Source: Cristatella mucedo (Eukaryota; Bryozoa; Phylactolaemata; Cristatellidae). From it: 64,000 nt of DNA. Below the pieces are notes generated by a model. It ran no database searches, had not been told where the DNA came from, and was given only the letters and a program-made list of their open reading frames with translations. The stretch lies in assembly GCA_009760855.2 (NCBI GenBank), contig WPIO01000042.1, positions 642,501-706,500 on the forward strand, in the 5' to 3' direction. A program made the position numbers and the translations under genes. Shown here piece after piece: positions 46,866 to 58,062 of the stretch (position 1 is the first letter of the stretch; each line of letters opens with the position of its first letter).

Positions 46866-46880
46866 CAATCACATTAATAA

Positions 46881-47348
46881 CGAAAGGAAATTGAGAGTTG
46901 AGAGCGAGCAAGATAGTAAAGAGACGATTAAATAGAAAGCGAGAGAAGCAAGAAAAGAAGCATAAAAAAGAAGCGAGAGAAAGAGAAGGGCAAGAAAGGA
47001 AGATAACAAGGAGAATGGATAGTAAAAAGGAAGAGAGAGTGGAGGCGGGAGTAACAATAAAATAAGGAGTATTAAAAAGAAAGGAGAAGACGGAGAAAAA
47101 AGCAGAAAGGCAAATACAGTGTCGATGGTGATTGTGTGAGAGAGAGAGAGAGAGAGAGAAGAAGAGAGAGACAACGAGAGAGAGACAGCTAGAGAGCGAG
47201 AAATAGAGAGAGACAGAGAGACAAAGACAGACAGAGAGACAGGGAGAGAGGCAGGGAGAGAGACAGAGAGACAGAGAGACAGAGATACAGAGATACAGAG
47301 ATACAGAGATACAGAGATACAGAGATACAGAGATACAGACAGACAGAG

Positions 47349-47397
<49 letters not shown>

Positions 47398-47572
47398 CAG
47401 AGAAACAGAGAGACAGAGAGAGTGTGTGTGAGAGAGATAGAGAGAGACAGAGAGAGACATCAAGAGAGACAGCGAGAAAGAGAGACAGAGAGAGACAGAG
47501 AGAGACAGAGAGAGACATCAAGAGAGACAGCGAGAAAGAGAGACAGAGAGAGACAGCGAGAGACAGATAAAC

Positions 47573-47655
<83 letters not shown>

Positions 47656-47657
47656 AA
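46881..47657 (+). repeat. Purine-rich tract, (GA)n and (CAGAGA)n, about 775 bp
   Basis: The first 250 bp are irregular A/G sequence. Then (GA)n, AGACAGAG and ACAGAGAT arrays follow, including two near-identical 60-bp blocks beginning CATCAAGAGAGACAGCGAGA (about 47459 and 47517). Nearly every base on the plus strand is a purine. All ORFs here are repeat artefacts. Confidence 0.95.
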
Positions 47658-47877
47658 GTGTATGGTTAAAGAGCAGGTGAGGGCAGCTGAGCTCTCCGCG
47701 GAAGCCATAAAAGTCCATTTCTAGATGTACTGAAGGACATAACCCACACTCCCCACGCTTTAGCATTCATAAATGCCACTCTTGCCTAGCGGTTTCGTCG
47801 CTATTAATTAATGCAGTCATTGTGCATTAGTCCTAGAGGGCGGCATCATTGCCCCCTAGATTGCTTTCAATGTCAAG

Positions 47878-48101
47878 GACTTTGGAAAACTGTCGGAAAC
47901 TATGACTATAAGACATAGCTCAGCGAAGAATCTTGTGCAGACGCAATTGGCGGCCATTGTTCTTCGGCTCGCTCTTGTCGACCAGAGAACTCTCTTATTC
48001 CGGTCCCTAGATAGGCCTAAGTTACTGTTGCAGCTGCGTAGAGGCCAGCTGACGCAATTGCATGTGCATGCTGTTTATCGTCGGCTACCGTGTTGTCAAA
48101 G
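47878..48101 (+). CDS. Internal exon candidate of an unrecognised gene
   Basis: An acceptor after a pyrimidine-rich stretch (TTGCTTTCAATGTCAAG) and a donor (CAAAG|GTAATC) bound 224 nt, phase 0 to phase 2. The protein reads DFGKLSETMTIRHSSAKNLV, then QTQLAAIVLRLALVDQRTLL, then a Leu/Arg/Gln-rich LLLQLRRGQLTQLHVHAVY, and looks helical. It joins in phase to the terminal exon at 48325. The exon begins about 220 bp after the long purine tract. Function is unknown. Confidence 0.4.
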
Positions 48102-48324
48102 GTAATCGAAATCCCAGCTGTCGCGATATCGCGTCACAACGGACAGGCAATGGATTTCCAATTGCATCAAATGAACCGCCGACGTAGCATACACTACCGG
48201 AATGGCAAGCGAGCTTGGATAGATAGTAACCGGAAGTCGAATAGGTATCAAAAGTGCGTGCACAAATCTGCTTATGATGTAGAATGGCAGAATGACCGCA
48301 AAAGTATTTTCGGTGCTTTTGCAG

Positions 48325-48556
48325 TGACGCCTTTGTTCTCGCTCTCAATTTTTGTTGCGTACCGGTAGCTGAAGTATTAAATTTGAAATTTAATCTTGCA
48401 CAGAGGGTGGATTTACTAGCCAGTCTCAACGAGCTTTTTGACGCTCCCATTAAGCTTTCTAAAGCTTTAATGGACACCCCACGCTACTTTCAGCTCACCA
48501 AAAATGAACAGGTAGAACGAATAATTCACAGAGACTATGATGTAAAGGATACATAG
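48325..48556 (+). CDS. Terminal exon candidate of the same unrecognised gene
   Basis: The acceptor (TTTTCGGTGCTTTTGCAG) joins in phase 2 to the exon ending at 48101, across a 223-bp intron. The frame is open to TAG at 48554-48556. It reads DAFVLALNFCCVPVAEVLNL, then AQRVDLLASLNELFDAPIKL, then KALMDTPRYFQLTKNEQVER and ends HRDYDVKDT. The amphipathic, charged-helix pattern is strongly protein-like. A shorter version starting at 48404 (acceptor CTTGCACAG) is also possible. I cannot name the family. No upstream exons before 47878 are established. Confidence 0.5.
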
Positions 48557-48877
48557 AATAGAATAATGGCTTAGTGGCTTGAACGTGGCTGCTGCTTCTG
48601 CCATTTTCCTACCTCGTCAGAGTAAATGCAAATCAAGGGTGAAAATGAAAACCCTCGGACGTCAGCATTATTAGTAACGACTAGCGTCGTTTAGCTTTTT
48701 TTTTTGTTGAGAACGGTACAGTTCGCATTATATGCACCCGTGACGGGCAAAGAGGACGGAAGCAAATTTGGCACGTCATATGTAGGCCCTCAGCATCAAG
48801 TACAGGAATATTCGAGCACGCATATGCTTCACTTTCCTTAAAGCGGTAAGTAAGCTTTGTGTACCTAAAAGAAAATA

Positions 48878-50040
48878 ATAATATTATTACGTTTGCATAC
48901 CGCCCGTAAAAAAAATCTGTATCTCTTTCTAGACACTTCACAAATGCTAAGTAAAGCATAATAATATGGTTAGACGTATCATGCACAGCACAATATCAGC
49001 AGAAATAACAGGGTTGAGGTGACATGCGTGGGTGAGCATGCAAAGATAGTTAGCGGCAGGACGCACAGTGTTAGCATACATAAGAACACACAGGAAGAAT
49101 CGCAGCGATCCACTAAACGCTGTGTCTATGGCCGTGATAACTCAGGAGGTAAGGTACTCGCGCTTAATGACCGAGGTCGTGGGTTCGAATCCTGCACTTG
49201 TGCTACTCTTTATTTCCAACTGCAAGCGGTGAAAGTCAATACAGATCTTTTGCTCTACACAAAAAACTCTGTTGAATCACCAGCGAGTTTATATAATGAG
49301 TGCAATTTTATATTTTGTAAAATGAAGTCATGTCAGGCAATATCGTAGCGTCAGCTGGAATTGAGTTCCAGGCTTTGGGAGCATACGAACTAAAAGGACG
49401 GTCTGCAAAAGATTTGAGGTTCGTACGAGGTGTAGCTAGACGATTTGATTCAGAAAAGCAGATGTACAATGCCTAGCTTGGGGGGGGGGGTAGTTCTGAC
49501 CGGTAGGTTGGAGCCAGACAATGAAGGAACCAACATGTGATCGACAGAACCTTGAAATCGACACGCTGCTTGACTGGGAACCAGATCAGGTCGGCGAGAA
49601 GTGGTGTGATGAGGAAATTTCGGTGCTCACTACAGACAAGCCTAGCTGCAGAGTTTTGCACCGACTGCAAGTTCCTGATTGCACATGCCGGTAGACCAGC
49701 AAGCCGTGAGTTACAGAAATCGAGACGAGATGTTACAATGCACAGACCAATTTGTGTGTAGTATCCTTGCCTATGCAATCCCGAATTTTAGCTGTGTTAG
49801 CTCAAAGTACGCAAACTTTACACTCGCGCTGATGTGATCCTCTAGTGCGACGTCACTTTAGAAAAGGACGCCTAGATATCTGGCAGATGCAACAGTATAT
49901 ATGCTGACAGAGCTTATTTTGAACGTTAAACTTCACCAATTCTGAATCACACTAAATATTTCTACTAGTAAGTTCTTCTTGTCGAATTTAATTCGAGAAA
50001 GCTTATTGTCATCCATGTACGAATGTCAGCGATACATGAA
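48878..50040 (-). mobile_element. L2-B LINE, worn, split by a SINE2
   Basis: Tail, hairpin and 3' UTR run to 49121, then a plus-strand SINE2, then the L2-B reading resumes at GTCATGTCAGGCAATATCGT and the AWNSLP-equivalent block (GTTCCAGGCTTTGGGAGCAT) and ends near 50040. A run of ten G at about 49481-49490 interrupts the coding. Confidence 0.7.
49122..49288 (+). mobile_element. SINE2 nested in L2-B
   Basis: This copy has the clearest pol III signals in the family: A-box-like TAACTCAGGAGG and a perfect B box GGTTCGAATCC. The body continues CCAACTGCAAGCGGTG and ends with the worn equivalent of AAGAGGCTGCTGAATCA. Confidence 0.78.
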
Positions 50041-50069
50041 GCGAGGGTGTGTAGAGAATTGTCCGCTTA

Positions 50070-50400
50070 AAGTCCGTTGTCGATACAAGCTTTTGTCGAT
50101 AGGTCCTAGACTGTGGAACTCACTTCCACGATTCTTACGCAAAGATAAATACTCTCCTGTTGCCGACTGTGGCGCATCCTTTCCAACCGTCCTGAGCTGC
50201 TACTTACAGGCTACTCACTACCTCAACTGCTCTCCTGGCTCTGCTATGCTTTCCACTTTCTCTTTGTTGCGTGAGACGAAGTCTGTTGGCTACCGAATGC
50301 GTACCGAAAGCCGCTTAGGCTGTGAGTGCTCTATAGAAAACTCTCCTGCGTAACACCCACATAGTCTTAATGACTTTGTTGAGTTGCAGGAGGTACATTC
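50070..50400 (+). mobile_element. L2-A 3' part, sense
   Basis: The terminal protein (ATAGGTCCTAGACTGTGGAA onward) is open to its normal stop, followed by the conserved 3' end (TAACACCCACATAGTC). Confidence 0.8.
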
Positions 50401-50754
50401 ATAACCTTGAAGTAGATGCGTTGATTGACTGGGAGCAGTGCAGATCGGTGAGAAGTGGTGCAATTAATTTTTGTTTACAGAAACGCCGTACGACCATTAG
50501 GTTCGCCAACTTTTAACGGAGAAAAATGCATTGACCGCCACTTGTTTGAATGCCAAAGAGTGATTCTTACTGATAGCTTGATATCCGACTAGGAGCTTAG
50601 CACTTGGCAAGTGGCAATGCTTGTCGCTATCAGGTGCTATACTGTGGGCGGGGACTGTACACAACTTGAGGCTAGAGGACTGAAATATTTGCAATACATT
50701 CTGCAACCCGCAATAGTATCTAGGCATAAGTTCTATGTTGATCTCGTTGCACAC

Positions 50755-50885
50755 AACTCAAGGGTGTGCGTTCGGATCTTGCCAAAGGAGTTTTACTGGT
50801 TCAGCAGACCTACGAAAGTGTGTGACAGTCCCTAAAAGCTCCTCCGCTTCTGAACAAAAGAGGCAGTCAAGTCAGCAGAATGTAT
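50755..50885 (+). mobile_element. SINE2, partial
   Basis: The 3' part has CCTCCGCTTCTGAACAAAAG and AGGCAGTCAAGTCAGCAG. The head is too worn to identify. Confidence 0.45.
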
Positions 50886-50899
50886 GAGTAATTAAGGTC

Positions 50900-52840
50900 A
50901 GACGACAGTGGGCTCTAAGAATGTCGTAAGTGGAAAAAAGAGGAGGAAAAGCACTTAAACAACTCAGAATTTATTAATAGATGATAAATAATCCACGAGG
51001 TGTGTGCCTTAAAAATCTGCACGATGTCTGAAGCGACACTGAAGCACAATTTGCTTCTCAGTAATTGGTTTATTTAGTAATTAATGTATTAATTAGTTTA
51101 GTAATTATTTTTTTTATTTTGCTCTGCATCAAACGGATTCAATCAGAATTGTCCTGGAGTTTTCAGTTGCTCGTATAAAGCTATATCTCCTTGCTGCTAT
51201 CTGGACGAACTGGTCTCGTCATCCCCGAACAGTTTACTCACTCCAAGTACATTGACATTTCTCAAAACTTCAGATCACCATTTAAAACACATTTTTGTGC
51301 GAGATTAATCCACCGTCTGATGCTTGAAACTCTGCAGAATATTGGCTGTTCCCTGAGTCAGGTAGCCGCGTAATCGGCTTTCCAGTAGCTCAGTGGCTGG
51401 AGTGAGTAGCTCAACGACTGAAGTCGGAGTGAGATAGTCGTGCTTCCGGCTTCCAGAAAACAATGGTTTTATAGCCAAACCGTACCCATCTGCTAAGAAA
51501 CATCATTATTCACTGCCATCAATCGTACCGCTGCTGCATCTGGTGTGAACGGTAGTCGTCGCGTCAACCACTTATGATGGCTCGACATATCCAGGCTCCA
51601 TCGGATTGCGATAGCTTCTGGCGTTTTCGGCCAAATGCCTTGACACCTATTTTTCTAACGGCTCGTCTTCTGCTTTTTAGGAGGCAATACGATCGTTCAG
51701 TTCGATGAAACGATTGCAGTAATGCTTATGAACATGAAAGGTTTTCTAATATAAATTTAGCTTCTTCCAAAATTCAATTTTACAGAAAATCTCTTTCAAA
51801 ATCCACATCTAAGCTACCAGCTCGGCAGCGCATCATAAATACAATGCCCCACACAATTCTGCTAGGAAATCATGTAATTATTGACGCACGATAGTTATGC
51901 ATATCACTGCAAAGTGCAAAAGAGCTTCCCGCATAGCCAACCGACGTTCGCTTTCAGCTCAGCACTTGAATCCCGATTTGAGATTTTGGTTTTCCGCTCC
52001 ATCTCTCAGCTTTTGTAGGCGTCCGAAAAGCCAGTGCTCAGACAGCATTGCGTTGGTTCCAAATGGCGCGCCCTAATGCCGAATCATCCGATGCAGTACC
52101 CTAATATCGACATCCCTCTCATTCGACAAAATCGCCGCGAAAGGTCTGCGCTCTGCTCAGTAGAGTGCGTGACATTTCAACGTTAAAGTACGAGTCTTCC
52201 GTCCGCACTTGGCTCTTGCCGTAGTAGCGGCTGCTGCTTCCTCGACGGTGCGAAATGAGTGCTGAGCAAATGCTCGCAGAATTAGCAGGGCTCGTCAAGC
52301 CGTCGATAATGCATCACCTCTCTCGATCTATCCTTCGAAGCTTTTCGACACACCCATCTGCCAGACTCTCGTGAGCTGTGACTGTGTAATTGCCCTGTTT
52401 TCGCACCGCTCTACGCCGCCTGCTGCGATCAGTAGCACACGTTGCCCTCGACGTGTCTGGTGCGGAAGAGCATCACATCAGCCTCTGCTGACGCCAGAGC
52501 GCTGAAAGGTGGCCCATTAAAGCGCACTTGCTATGATTATGCGGCCACTCAGTCACGTAGTCAATTGAGCTCTAGCGACGAAGCAAATTTCATAAGCCAG
52601 TGCCAGTGCCATGGCCGTTTGAGTTGTCGCTCAAATTTAAGGCTGCCAGCTTTTTGGTCACCAACAACTCCACATGGTGTGCAGTGAGTTCTTAATGCAC
52701 GGAACCCCGTTTCGATTGTACGCAAGAAAATTATCTGAGCACTTTTTAATATTTGATGGGCACCGTTTCACGACTAACAGCTTGTGCTACTTCTAAAACT
52801 GCAAGCACATCGGGCCAAACTAAGTAACTTTCTGCATCAG
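50900..52840. other. No firm feature
   Basis: AT-rich to about 51900, then higher GC. A tRNA-like A-box string (TAGCTCAGTGGCTGGAG, 51386) has no B box. An ATG at 52255 opens 38 codons to a possible donor (CTCTC|GTGAGC, 52371). It is basic and Ser-rich near its end (RSILRSFSTHPSARLS), but there is no partner exon. Confidence 0.35.
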
Positions 52841-52856
52841 TTCGGATGCATTCTGT

Positions 52857-53301
<445 letters not shown>

Positions 53302-53582
53302 GTTGAGTGTCGACGGATCACGCCAGCGAGTTGGCCAGCGAGTGACCCAGAGGATTTTAACCTTCACCACGTAGGAATAGGATGCGAAATGTATGCTATA
53401 ATAGATATAATGAAATATCGCCTACTCCCGGCCAAGGATTAACTATTTAGCTGCATTTAAATCTAACAGATTCAGTCAACAATTCCCAGCGGATAGGAAA
53501 GTAGTCGCACTGCAGCAGATGCAATAAACTCACGAGACCAACTGCAAGTTCCTTCTGCCGACGCTTTGCTGCGGCTAGTATA

Positions 53583-53730
53583 TAATAATAATTTTAATAA
53601 TGCACTTGATAAAGCGCCCTCAGAGAACTCTATCTCTCTCTAGACGCTTTACATTTGCTGCAAAGGGAAATGGAAATTGAATGGTGAGTAACATCATGCT
53701 TGATAAACAAAAAAAATGAATAACATGGTC
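53583..53730 (-). mobile_element. L2-B LINE 3' part, left half of a split copy
   Basis: The tail, hairpin and 3' UTR run to AATAACATGG, where a complete L2-A begins. The missing continuation (TTAGGGGTGACATGCACAG) lies at 57226. Confidence 0.85.
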
Positions 53731-53838
53731 CCCGCGCTAAAGAGCGGCCTCGGGTGACTCCTAGTGTGGTGTGGACCTTTACTTGATTTCTCCGTAATAC
53801 CTTCGGGTATTCCGCTGCTATCTTCGCTGTGACTATTT

Positions 53839-55155
53839 ATGAGCTGTCCTCGGATATGCTACACAAAACAGGACCTGCTTAGTATAAGATGCGATGTCGC
53901 CATTAGTCGATACCTACCGGCGGGCCTTCTCCGGCGGGTCAGTGAGAACCTACCTGCATCCTGCGTTCGCTCCGTCAACAGCTCGGCTATCAAACCTACG
54001 GCTTGTAAGTTTAAAGCGCTAAATAGTACTTGTTGCGGTAGTAGCCCACCCTCTGTAGCCCAGCAGGTTGTGAAACGTCGTCCGACGGCCGTTACCAAGG
54101 TGCAATTCAAATTCGAAGAGCCAGCGTCCGCCGGGCCGGACGCAAACGGTAGAGAATACGAGCCACTTCATTACCGTCGCCTAGTTTTTGGACAGCCTCT
54201 TAAATTCCGCCTACTAAATGTCTGCTCGCTAAAAACCGAGGGGTTACTTATCCGCTATCAGGTGATCCAGGAGAAGCTAAATGCATTTCTGCTTACCGAA
54301 ACCTGGATGACGCCTTGTTCCAGTAGCTGTATTTCCGAGACCACCCCACCCGGGTTCTCATTCTATCAGTCTATGCGTTCTGACAAGGTTGGTGGCGGGG
54401 TTGCAATTGTTGTTCGCGAATTGTTTGGCTATAAAATGTGCAGTTTCTCGCATGGGTTATCGTTTGAATCGGTTGCTATCAGGTCTTCATCAATGACAAT
54501 GCCTCTCACCGTTGTGATATACCGGCCTCCTTCTGGCTGTCTAAACTTGTTTATAGAGGAGTTTTCAGAGTTCCTCGCTAAAATATTTGTGTGTGACAGG
54601 CCTCTACTGATTGTAGGAGACTTCAATATTCACGTTGACAACCCTAGCAACAGCCAGGTCAGCTCATTTCTTGCCTGTCTGGAGAATCTTGGTTTGGCCC
54701 AACACTTTAGTCATAGCACCCACGTCGGTGGCCCCATTCTAGATCTCGTGATCACTAAGGATGACCTGCCCACTGACTTTGTGGTGTGCCCACTAACCCT
54801 CTCAGATCATTGTTCGGTCTCGTTTACTGTTCCTGCTCCCTCGTACGTGCACGGCAATGTCGAATTTGCCAAACGACGTAACTTACAAAGCATTGACATG
54901 GACAAGTTTTTGAAATCTGTTTGTGATGCAGGCCTGCTTGATCTGCATTCAGACTCGACCGGCAGCCTCGATACCCTCACTGATGCGATGAACATGACAC
55001 TCAGGAGTGCTCTTGACAAGCATACTCCCGTTTGCTCTATCCGTGTTCAAAGTCGTCGAGATTGCTTTCAATTTACAAAAAACTCCTTAAGAAGCGCCGT
55101 ATTAAGCGCAGGCTGGAACGTCGTTTCAAGAAATCGGGGTCTGAGGCAGACCTAG
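53839..55155 (+). pseudogene. L2-A ORF, APE-type endonuclease half
   Basis: 438 codons from the first ATG. The N-terminus has CYTKQDLLSIR, usual in CR1/L2 proteins. Endonuclease landmarks follow in order: LLNVCSLK (Asn), LLTETWM (Glu), VVIYRPP, LLIVGDFNIH (Asp/Asn), ILDLVITKDD and LSDHCSVSF (Asp-His), so the active-site residues are present. The frame is lost after about residue 410, and the last 30 residues are out of register with related copies. Locally it should nick target DNA to prime reverse transcription. Confidence 0.85.
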
Positions 55156-55270
55156 TCAATTTTAAAGACTTCCTTCGAGTTTACACCCGAAAGCTTAAAA
55201 AGCCAGGGCTTCTTTTTTCATTAGAAAACTGAATTCCTGCCAGTCGGACACTAAACAGATTTATAAGATA

Positions 55271-55333
55271 GGGTCAGACCTGACAGCATTGGCCAGTAAA
55301 CCATTTACTGGCCAATGCTGTCAGGTCTGACCC
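55271..55333 (+). repeat. Perfect 30-bp inverted repeat, 3-nt loop
   Basis: The left arm is 55271-55300 (starts GGGTCAGACCTGACAGC), the loop is CCA, and the right arm is 55304-55333, its exact reverse complement. The right arm has no place in the LINE reading and brings an in-frame stop, so it is an inverted duplication made after or during insertion. Confidence 0.95.
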
Positions 55334-55488
55334 CCAGATATTAAGGGCTCAGCCGAAAAGTTTTCAGCCTTCTTTACTGAAAAAATTGTGCACATTCGTG
55401 CCTCCATTAAGCCCCTTCGACCAAAGCAATCGCCGTTCCTCAACCTGAGATCTTTCTTAAAAGGTTCTCTGATGTTTCTGCCTGTGAT

Positions 55489-57173
55489 GTGGCTGCCTTA
55501 ATAAGGTCTAGCAAAAAGAGCTCGTCTCCTGAAGACCCTATACCTTCATCTCTGTGGTCTTCACTTGCAGACCAACTTAGCCCTGCCATAACCAAGATTT
55601 TTAATACTTCTTTGGGAAAAGGGGTCGTCCCCAAGTCCTTCAAATCGGCAATCGTTAGACCTATTCTTAAAAAGCCTGGATTAGACGCAGAGGTCCTAGC
55701 AAACTATCGTCCAGTTTCCCTTCTTCCGTTCTTATCAAAGATTCTTGAAACAATTGTTGCTAAGCAGCTAGTTGAACACATTGAAAATAATGATCAGAAA
55801 CATTTCAATCAGGTTTCAAGAGGCAGCACTCTACTGAAACTGATCTCCTACGTGTTAACAATGATATTCTACGTGGCAACAACGACGGGAATGTCACTGC
55901 CCTAGCTCTGTTAGATCTGTCTGCTGCCTTCGACACCATTGATCACGAAGCTCTACTTGAACGATTGAGAACAACGATCGGTCTGGCAGACGAAGCACTG
56001 GCGTGGTTTAAATCCTACTTGTCTGATCGTGTTCAATCCGTGTCGTGTGGGGGTCAGGTCTCAGACATGAGAAGGGTCACCTGTGGAGTCCCTCAAGGGT
56101 CTGTACTTGGTCCCTTGCTGTTCTCCATTTATACGCAACCTCTGGGAAAAGTGATTAAGGCCCATGGAATAGGATATCACTTCTATGCTGACGATACTCA
56201 GTTGTATTTGTCATTTAAACCGTCGGAATCTGCTGCAGCAACTGAGAAACTGACTGCTTGCCTTGCCAATATTCGATCCTGGATGTCGGAAAACTTCCTG
56301 AAATTAAATGACGATAAAACTGAACTGCTTCTCATAGGACACCCTAAGGGTGTGGCTGGATTAAAAGGCTTTTCTGTTCTAATAGGTGATGCTATTGTGC
56401 GACCTTCACCACGTGCTCGTAATCTAGGTGTTGTGTCCGACAGCTGCCTCAATCTCAAAAGCTTCATTCAGAAGACTGCTTCTACAGCTAGCCATCACAT
56501 CCGATCCCTATCCAAGATTAGGAGCTGTCTCCCACAGTGGCTTGTAAAAAATTTAACTAGCTCTTTAGTTCTGTCTCGGCTTGATTATTGTAATTCCCTT
56601 TTGGCTGGGCTACCAAAGAAAGCTATTGTGCCACTACAGCGGACTATGAATATGGCTGCAAGGCTGGTCTTCAAGTCCCAGCGGTTTGAGCACGTGTCAC
56701 CTTTGCTGAAAGAGCTAGGATGGTTGCCGGTTGAGCAAAGGATACAGAGCAAAGTTCTTACACTGACCCGCAAGGCCCGCCACGGCTTGGCTCCTTCGTA
56801 CCTAGCTGAACTGCTGCATCAGTTTCAGCCTGTTCGCGGCCTCAGGTCCTGTGTGGACAATAAATTAGCTGTCCCATTCCTCCGCCTAAAGACAGTTGGC
56901 GACAGAAGCTTTAGCTCTGCAGGTCCTAGACTGTGGAACTCGCTTCCACAATTCTTACGCAACGACATCTACTCTCCAACTGCCGACTATGGCACATCTT
57001 TTTCAGCGGTCCCGAACTGCTACTTCTATGCTACTCACTACCTCAACTGCTCTCCTAACTCTGCTATGCTTCCCACTTTCTCTTTGTTGCGTGAGACGAA
57101 GTCTGTTGGCTACCGAATGCGTACCGAAAGCCGCTTAGGCTTTGAGTGCGCTACACAAAACTGTCCTGCGTAA
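55489..57173 (+). pseudogene. L2-A ORF, reverse transcriptase half
   Basis: An upstream piece (55489-55798) carries SSKKSSSPEDPIPSS and [18 protein letters not shown]. After a small deletion the frame changes and stays open from about 55797 to the normal stop at 57171-57173. Motif A is [13 protein letters not shown], motif B is GVPQGSVLGPLLFSIY, motif C is YHFYADDTQLYLSF with both catalytic Asp. The C-terminal thumb-like domain ends in LWNSLPQFLRNDIYSP. There is no RNase H motif, as usual for L2. Confidence 0.88.
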
Positions 57174-57225
57174 CACCCACATGGTCTATATGACTTTGTG
57201 GAGTTACTGACAGAGATACATTACA

Positions 57226-57360
57226 TTAGGGGTGACATGCACAGTGTCAGCATGCAAATGTGGTTAGTGGCAGCATGCACACAGTGTCAGCACGCATAAG
57301 TACATGAAGGACGAATCACAGGGACCCACTAAATACTGTCCTAAATAGGTGTGCTTTTAT
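57226..57360 (-). mobile_element. L2-B LINE, right half of the split copy
   Basis: The L2-B 3' UTR resumes at TTAGGGGTGACATGCACAG and runs to the start of the terminal coding block (CCTAAATAGGTGTGCTTTTA), where it is truncated. Confidence 0.82.
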
Positions 57361-57953
57361 CAGCCGGTGGAGCTGCAATCGATGTTGATTTTATTTGCTC
57401 TCTTACCTAATTTTTTTTATTAGCTGTCACAAATATTTCGACTGCCCTTTACACAACCCTGGGGCTGGACGCCTGCACTGCGGTCCCGGGTAGCTGAAAC
57501 TCGGCGAAGTAGATTGGAGCCGTTAGGCACCGCAACCGAGAGGCATAAAGCGCTGCTTCTGTGCACCCGAGCTCCCCGAATTCCACCGTTTGACTTCGAC
57601 CGTTCAACGTTTGATTTTCTGCTTTTGGTCTCCAGCAGGAGCCGTACCTAGCCGACCGGGCGCCGCGTGCTGCTGGACGCGCCTGTCGTCAGCGCTGGCA
57701 CAGGCGTCGTTCTATTACCCGGATTAAGACCCGCTCTGCTTTTCGGGCTTCAGTGCCCGAGCTCTTTCAAGTGCACTTCCTCTTAACTGAATTATTTTTG
57801 AACTCGCTCTTAGCAGACTGACCCGGTCATCGGCCCACCGCTCGGTGCGCGGCCCTGCCCCTGCACGCTCGGCAGGCGGGCGGGCAGGCTTTGCCCGGCA
57901 GCCAGCTCGTGCCCTGTCGCCGCGAGCAGTGCGTCGCGTCGCAGCGGTCTCAG

Positions 57954-58062
57954 CTCTGTCGGCTCTGTCGGCTCTGTCGGCTCTGTCGGCTCTGTCGGTC
58001 TGTCGGTCTGTCGGTCTGTCGGTCTGTCGGTCTGTCGGTCTGTCGGTCTGTCGGTCTGTCGG
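57954..58062 (+). repeat. Hybrid satellite: five 9-bp units then eight 8-bp units
   Basis: CTCTGTCGG occurs five times (57954-57998), then TCTGTCGG eight times (57999-58062), that is, the same unit after loss of one C. (CT)-rich sequence follows. It lies in the probable 5' UTR about 155 bp before the signal-peptide ATG. Confidence 0.95.

Larger units (their letters stand above)
53731..57225 (+). mobile_element. L2-A LINE, near full-length, nested in L2-B
   Basis: A 3.5-kb element with a GC-rich 5' UTR (from CCCCGCGCTAAAGAGCGGCC), one long coding region for endonuclease and reverse transcriptase, and a 3' UTR of about 50 bp ending GAGATACATTACAT. The element is flanked by the two halves of an older antisense L2-B, and the empty site is preserved in the 15.2-kb copy. 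Its frame is broken between the two enzymatic halves (two indels at A-rich sites near 55075 and 55200, a 30-bp inverted duplication at 55271-55333, and a small deletion near 55795). It is probably no longer autonomous although both catalytic domains look intact. Confidence 0.9.

Noticed and set aside
46822-47766. Ser/Leu-rich and Arg/Glu-rich ORFs up to 213 codons
   Set aside because: Artefacts of the purine tract; every frame of a GA repeat is open.
47902-48105. Minus-strand 130-codon ORF (48477-48085) as the real gene
   Set aside because: It overlaps the plus-strand exon pair, which has splice sites, a consistent phase and a more protein-like reading.
51386-51430. tRNA or SINE head (TAGCTCAGTGGCTGGAG)
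   Set aside because: Good A box but no B box at the right distance and no SINE body.
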